A DNA stretch of 64,000 bases. Source: Anopheles merus (lineage: Eukaryota; Arthropoda; Insecta; Diptera; Culicidae). Shown piece after piece: positions 59,561 through 64,000 of the stretch. The notes under the pieces were generated by a model. The model was not told the origin of the DNA and ran no database searches. It saw only the letters and a list, made by a program, of their open reading frames with translations. The stretch lies in assembly GCF_017562075.2 (NCBI RefSeq), contig NC_054082.1:12959286-13023285 (forward strand), read 5' to 3'. A program made the position numbers and the translations under genes. Within the stretch, counting starts at the first letter, position 1, and each line of letters begins with the position of its first letter.

Positions 59561-60762
59561 AAATAAAAGAGAAAGTTCCGTCGGGGGGAAATGTTTTGTT
59601 TACGTTTCGATTGCTGGCGCTTTGACAGTTGCTGCGGGAGGGATTTTTTTAAATTGACCGTTTATGATTATTATAGTGGAGCGAAATTTCTCAAAAAATG
59701 GACAATTTAGAGCGAATTATAGAAAAAGATGATTATTTGAAGTGATGGAAAATATAAAAGAGACCAACATGATAACAAATAACAAATAATATTTAATTTA
59801 TACGAACCTACCACTGTGCACCGGTGGAATGTCAACACAGCTGTTCGTTGTGGGCCTGTACACACCGTCGCGCGTTGATTTCAGTTCAATAAAGTTATTG
59901 CAAAATAAAATTAATGTTTTGTTTTGATTTTTTTAACACGCATATAAAGAATGTATTTCATACACATATTAATTAGAAAATAATATAAAAAGGAAAGCAA
60001 TGAATTCACGAAACGCGTCATGTTGGTCTAATGTGCTGACGAACAGCCTTCTACAAGGTCGAACGGGTATCCATTTCTCATACGAATCTTTTGCCCTAAC
60101 TTTACTAAATAAGATTGAAACATGCCACGGATATCCAACCTACCCAAAACTTATTCCGCTTTCTTCCGCATCTAAAAACTTCCGCTCTTTAAAAAATAAA
60201 ACAATAATAATAAAACCATGTTTTTGTTCGTTTTACGCTCTTTCTGGTAAACTTCTCACGCTCACATCGAAAATGTCTCAATCGGTGAAGAATATTACAT
60301 TATCTGTAACGATTATTTGAATACCCTTCCCATCCCAACAAATGGATTAAATTTCTGACAAACTTCCCCGACAAAACCACCTCAATCGCAACGACCAGTG
60401 CCAGTCCCACACCCCCACCGGCACGGCACAACACAGTCCAGATGTTACCAAAACGACGCCGGCGGTAGTGGTAAAACTTTCCAGCGAAACGCCGCGATAC
60501 GACGACTTCCGGCTTCCGGCGGTGATCAAACACCACACCCGTACCACCGATACGCCCAACCAAGTTGGGAGTTAATTTAAATAAATCGTTTCCAGTTAAA
60601 CTTTACAGATAAAGCTCATTGCGAATAGCTGTTAGATGATGTGACGCGCATTGTGTGGTGCGCGTTGTACGCGGCCACCTGGTTTCTTTCGCGCAATGTT
60701 ACTGCATTCTTAGTAATTTGTAATAAAATACAATTTACGCAGATACTTTTCTTAACCATAGC
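59561..60762. other. Intergenic spacer
   Basis: AT-rich sequence between the ABCB10-type gene start and the 3' end of the next minus-strand gene. Small open frames on both strands show no recognisable protein. Nothing else was recognised. Confidence 0.6.
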
Positions 60763-60768
60763 TTTATT
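60763..60768 (-). terminator. Candidate poly(A) signal AATAAA
   Basis: Canonical hexamer on the minus strand (TTTATT on plus), the most distal of two in the probable 3' UTR of the right-edge gene. Confidence 0.4.
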
Positions 60769-62048
60769 TCGCTTCAGATATAGTGCTTGAGATGATGCCG
60801 GGGCGACTCATACGATCCGCTCTCTGACCTTCTGCGGTTGAATTATTTATTCTATTTATCCTTTCTTATATGCACACACTCTTCTTCCGCTGCTGCACCT
60901 GCCTAAACCATGCTTCTTCTTACCTACGGTGCTAATTATTACTCTTTCGTACTGTATATGTAAAGATATCTGTGTATGTATATGTATATGGTTTTATATA
61001 ATTTATCATAAAAAATATGTATTCTTTTCCGTTTGTCGTCTTTTAACAACCCTTTTCAAGGGGAGGGGGGGGGGGCTGGTGGGGATGATGCTGGTGCTCC
61101 TCAGGCTTTTGCGTGTTTTTAAGCGCGTCGAGAACGGTGGCCGCTTTAACCTTCTGCTCAAAAGGTTTATCATTATTAGTAAGCTTCTTAACAGTGTGTG
61201 TGTGTTGTGACAAACTATGTGCATTGTTAGTTTGTCGCTCGATTAAATAATCATTAAATGGCTTGCATTTGCATTCCGTAATTGCGAAGCACCTTGCGCC
61301 TGGGAAAAGGTCAATTAACGATACCGTGAGTAAGTGGTGCCTGACACCGTAAAGAAGTACTGAGCGATAAAGCAAAGTAACCCTTGCAACGTATACAGAC
61401 AAATCGACAGCGCGGGAGAGAGAGAGAGAGAGATACGAAGAGGGAAAACACATAGGGAGGAAGCAAGCAAGAGAGCAAGAGATAGATCGTACAGAGAGAC
61501 AATCAACCAAAATCCGTACCGCCACGCTAATGGTCTTGTATAAAATTTGTTTGTGTGTGGGTGTGTATGTTACAATTCTCAGGATACGATTTATTTCTGT
61601 TTTGATTCACCATTATGCATAGCTTGCGATCATAACCTAACTAACTAACTAACTTAGCGGCTATCTAAATAATCGTGATAAGATAGCGAAGAAATATAAT
61701 ACAGGTAGACGTAGCAGAAACCGTTCGGCAATGTGTGCGTGTGTTCGTGTGCGTGTGCGTGCGTGAGTATGTGTAAGTGTATCTGAAGTTTGTGTGTGTC
61801 TTTGACTTTATGTAGTTGTTTGAGAAATGAACTAAAATAAAAGTTTCACACAAATCTCTCTCGTTTTGCTCATTCTACTTCTCAATTGAATTCTCATTTA
61901 CCTTCTCACTTGTGCACGATCGCCACGAACGGTTCGCATAAGAGGAACACACACATTTTAACAGCTTCTGGGTGCTAACTTCAGCAGTAGCTGAACCAAA
62001 ACTAAAAAGCGAAATATATGTATTTTATGGGGAGGGGTTCCAACCAAA

Positions 62049-62053
<5 letters not shown>

Positions 62054-62080
<27 letters not shown>
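62054..62080. repeat. (GT)n microsatellite
   Basis: Uninterrupted GT run of 27 bases in the probable 3' UTR. Confidence 0.9.
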
Positions 62081-63393
62081 GACAGGTCCTAAACTATCTT
62101 CTATTCACTGCTACTAGTAGTATCGAGAATTAACGGGGAAGAATGCCCTGCTGCGTGTCGTGATCGCGACATCTGCCAAACATCATTCTGTACTAAATAG
62201 TAATAAATTAAACCGTACCACAAACTGTTTGTCCCCCAAAATCTCACTAATCGTAATTAATATCTCTCTCTCTCTCTCTCTTGTTCTTCTTCTCGTAAAT
62301 GAAGGGATTAAATCGATGCAAACCGATATTTCTAGGAGAGCATATTACACGATGATACTCATGGATGATGGAAAGGTATAATGGAGAGCGACTCCCACAT
62401 TTACACGCAATTATCGTGCAGCCTTAAGCCTTGGCCTGTGTGTATATCGTTCGCCTCCCAGCGCGCACTATGGAATGTATGACTTGAGAGGGTCGTTATC
62501 GATTGTGTGTATGAGTGGCTTAAGCCTGTGGCAAAAGACCTAGCTTAGGATATGATCGATATGTTTTCTCATCTTTTGCATCTACTATGTGAGTGTGTGT
62601 GTTTCCCTGTACTCGATGCTACTACTGCTCTGCTGTCGGTAATTCAGTATTCATTTTCCATAGCAAACAGTAGTTCGAGTGCGTTAATTGAAGAAGAAAG
62701 GCATGAATTATGAAAAAAAGGTATTAATGACTAGAGGGGAGTATGAAAGAAGAATTCATAAAGACTGTATAAAGCGGTGACGGTACGGGATTAACGAGCT
62801 TATTCAATATACACGCTGCTGTACACCGTAAGCTCCTCAGTAAGAATCATTAACCTGCAATTCCTTTTCAATTCAAGAACGAAGCTGAGCACTCTCGCTT
62901 CTCCATCACCACATGCCGTCGTGTGTGGTTGTTGGCGGCCATGTTTTTTGTGTATGCGGAATAAGTGCTTGCCTTCTACTACTACTACTACAACTCCGCG
63001 GGGCTCGTATGCTTTTAGGCAGTTTTGTAAGGTAATAAGGTTGTCGCTAGAGGTCGCTAGTGTTTTCTGTTTCCTCAGGATTAAATAAGCCGTCGTGATC
63101 CTTTCTTTCCTGTATCCTTTCTTCCTGCGCTACTCCCTACCTACACTATCCAACGAGAAGAGGGGAGTACTGAGCTCTATGTCTCTTAATCCATTAAATT
63201 CTAACTGATTTTTTGTTTGTTCTCTCGCTCGCTCTACAACATACCACCGGCGCGGGAGACGTTTAAGCTACATAGCTCAGAGGGGGGGAGACATTTGACC
63301 GAGAATGATAGAGCAATTGGTGCTGGAGTTTGCTGAATTTCCAACTGTTCGGTTCGCTCGTTTTGTTTTGCTTTGCTTTCTTCCTTCACGTGT

Positions 63394-63999
63394 TTAGGCA
63401 CTGTTTTGGTCCTCATGCGAGGAAACGCGCGACATTGATCTTTGTTTCTGTTGTGGTATCACAGTTAACGATTTTGGTATCTTCGACAGCAGCTGGGCGG
63501 GCGAACTGTTGTCCAGCAGCGAGGAGGAGCCGCCGCCGTTCGCGGCCGTCGCGATGGCCACAAACTCCTGCAGCTGTGCCTGCGTCACCTTGTTGCCGTC
63601 CTTGAACAGGTGCTCGAACGGGTTCAGCACCGCCGCAGTCGCCGCAGTCGCCGCCGACGCGCTGCTGCTGCTGGTGGTGGTGGTGAGGAGTGAGGTGGGC
63701 TGCCCGAGCACAAGCGACGTCGCCGCGGGCGCTGGTCGATGCGAGGGTGATGACGTCTGCGTCATCGCTGCGTTCACTTCGCTAAACAGCGCGGCGACGG
63801 AGGAGACGGGCAACGATCCTGCCGAGGAGGTCGCGAACAGGGAGGGTAGAGAGAGGGTGTTGGCCGACATCAGCATCGGATAGACGGTGGTACTGTTCGG
63901 CAGGGAGAGCGGCTTCATCGAGGGCGGGACGGTCACCGTCGCACTACTACTACTGCTACTACTACTGCTCTTGGCAAGGCTGTTGTTGTTGACCGTCGT
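63394..63999 (-). CDS. Unidentified Ser/Thr/Ala-rich protein, C-terminal part (partial)
   Basis: An open frame on the minus strand runs from the window edge to a TAA at 63394-63396, giving 201 residues. It starts inside a poly-Ser run, then has Ser/Thr/Ala-rich low-complexity sequence with poly-Thr, poly-Ser and Ala runs. One better-conserved-looking helical segment reads NPFEHLFKDGNKVTQAQLQE. The end is PQQKQRSMSRVSSHEDQNSA. Composition resembles disordered tails of insect nuclear or signalling proteins. I do not recognise the family. A splice site within the frame cannot be excluded. Confidence 0.7.
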   Translation of the reverse strand, partial: TTVNNNSLAKSSSSSSSSSATVTVPPSMKPLSLPNSTTVYPMLMSANTLSLPSLFATSSAGSLPVSSVAALFSEVNAAMTQTSSPSHRPAPAATSLVLGQPTSLLTTTTSSSSASAATAATAAVLNPFEHLFKDGNKVTQAQLQEFVAIATAANGGGSSSLLDNSSPAQLLSKIPKSLTVIPQQKQRSMSRVSSHEDQNSA

Positions 64000-64000
64000 C

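Larger units (their letters stand above)
60763..63393 (-). other. Probable long 3' UTR of the right-edge gene
   Basis: About 2.6 kb downstream of the TAA at 63394-63396 has no other coding sequence. It contains AT-rich stretches, (GT)n at 62054-62080 and GA tracts. Two AATAAA signals on the minus strand lie at 60846-60851 and 60763-60768, so transcription may end just below 60760. The extent is inferred. Confidence 0.5.

Overview
The window is animal nuclear DNA, most likely from a mosquito of the Anopheles type. The evidence is compact genes with GT-AG introns, an insect-type Ether-a-go-go (Eag) channel, GC-rich coding exons in AT-richer flanks, very many (CA)n, (GA)n and homopolymer tracts, and short tRNA-derived SINEs with AAG or TAAG tails. 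The species and chromosome are inferred, not shown.

Layout. (1) 1-20398, minus strand: eag, a voltage-gated potassium channel, in 17 recognisable coding exons. The start codon lies at 20398 and the 3' end runs off the left edge; about 934 residues are present. All splice junctions could be phased by hand. (2) 20399-49307: about 29 kb with no convincing coding sequence. It holds microsatellites, two retroelement copies, a degenerate tandem array and a dispersed 17-18 bp motif that also occurs in eag introns. (3) 49675-54725, plus strand: a five-exon, 600-residue acyl-CoA synthetase of the 4-coumarate:CoA ligase-like family with a probable mitochondrial presequence. Its second intron carries a long degenerate tandem array. 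(4) 55251-56215: a hAT-like non-autonomous DNA transposon between two convergent genes. (5) 56702-59328, minus strand: an eight-exon, 710-residue mitochondrial half ABC transporter of the ABCB10 type. (6) 60763-63999, minus strand: the C-terminal coding part of an unidentified Ser/Thr/Ala-rich protein, followed by a long probable 3' UTR.

The genes do not form one pathway. Eag sets neuronal excitability at the plasma membrane. The acyl-CoA synthetase and the ABCB10-type transporter are both predicted to be mitochondrial, but their convergent placement is not evidence of co-regulation. The observations most worth following are the dispersed motif (TTGCATACATTTAGGCG-like, at least ten sites, all within the left 43 kb), the three target-site-flanked retroelement copies with a shared hairpin tail, the paired tandem arrays in opposite orientation, and the retention in eag of all four codons I recall as A-to-I edited in Drosophila.
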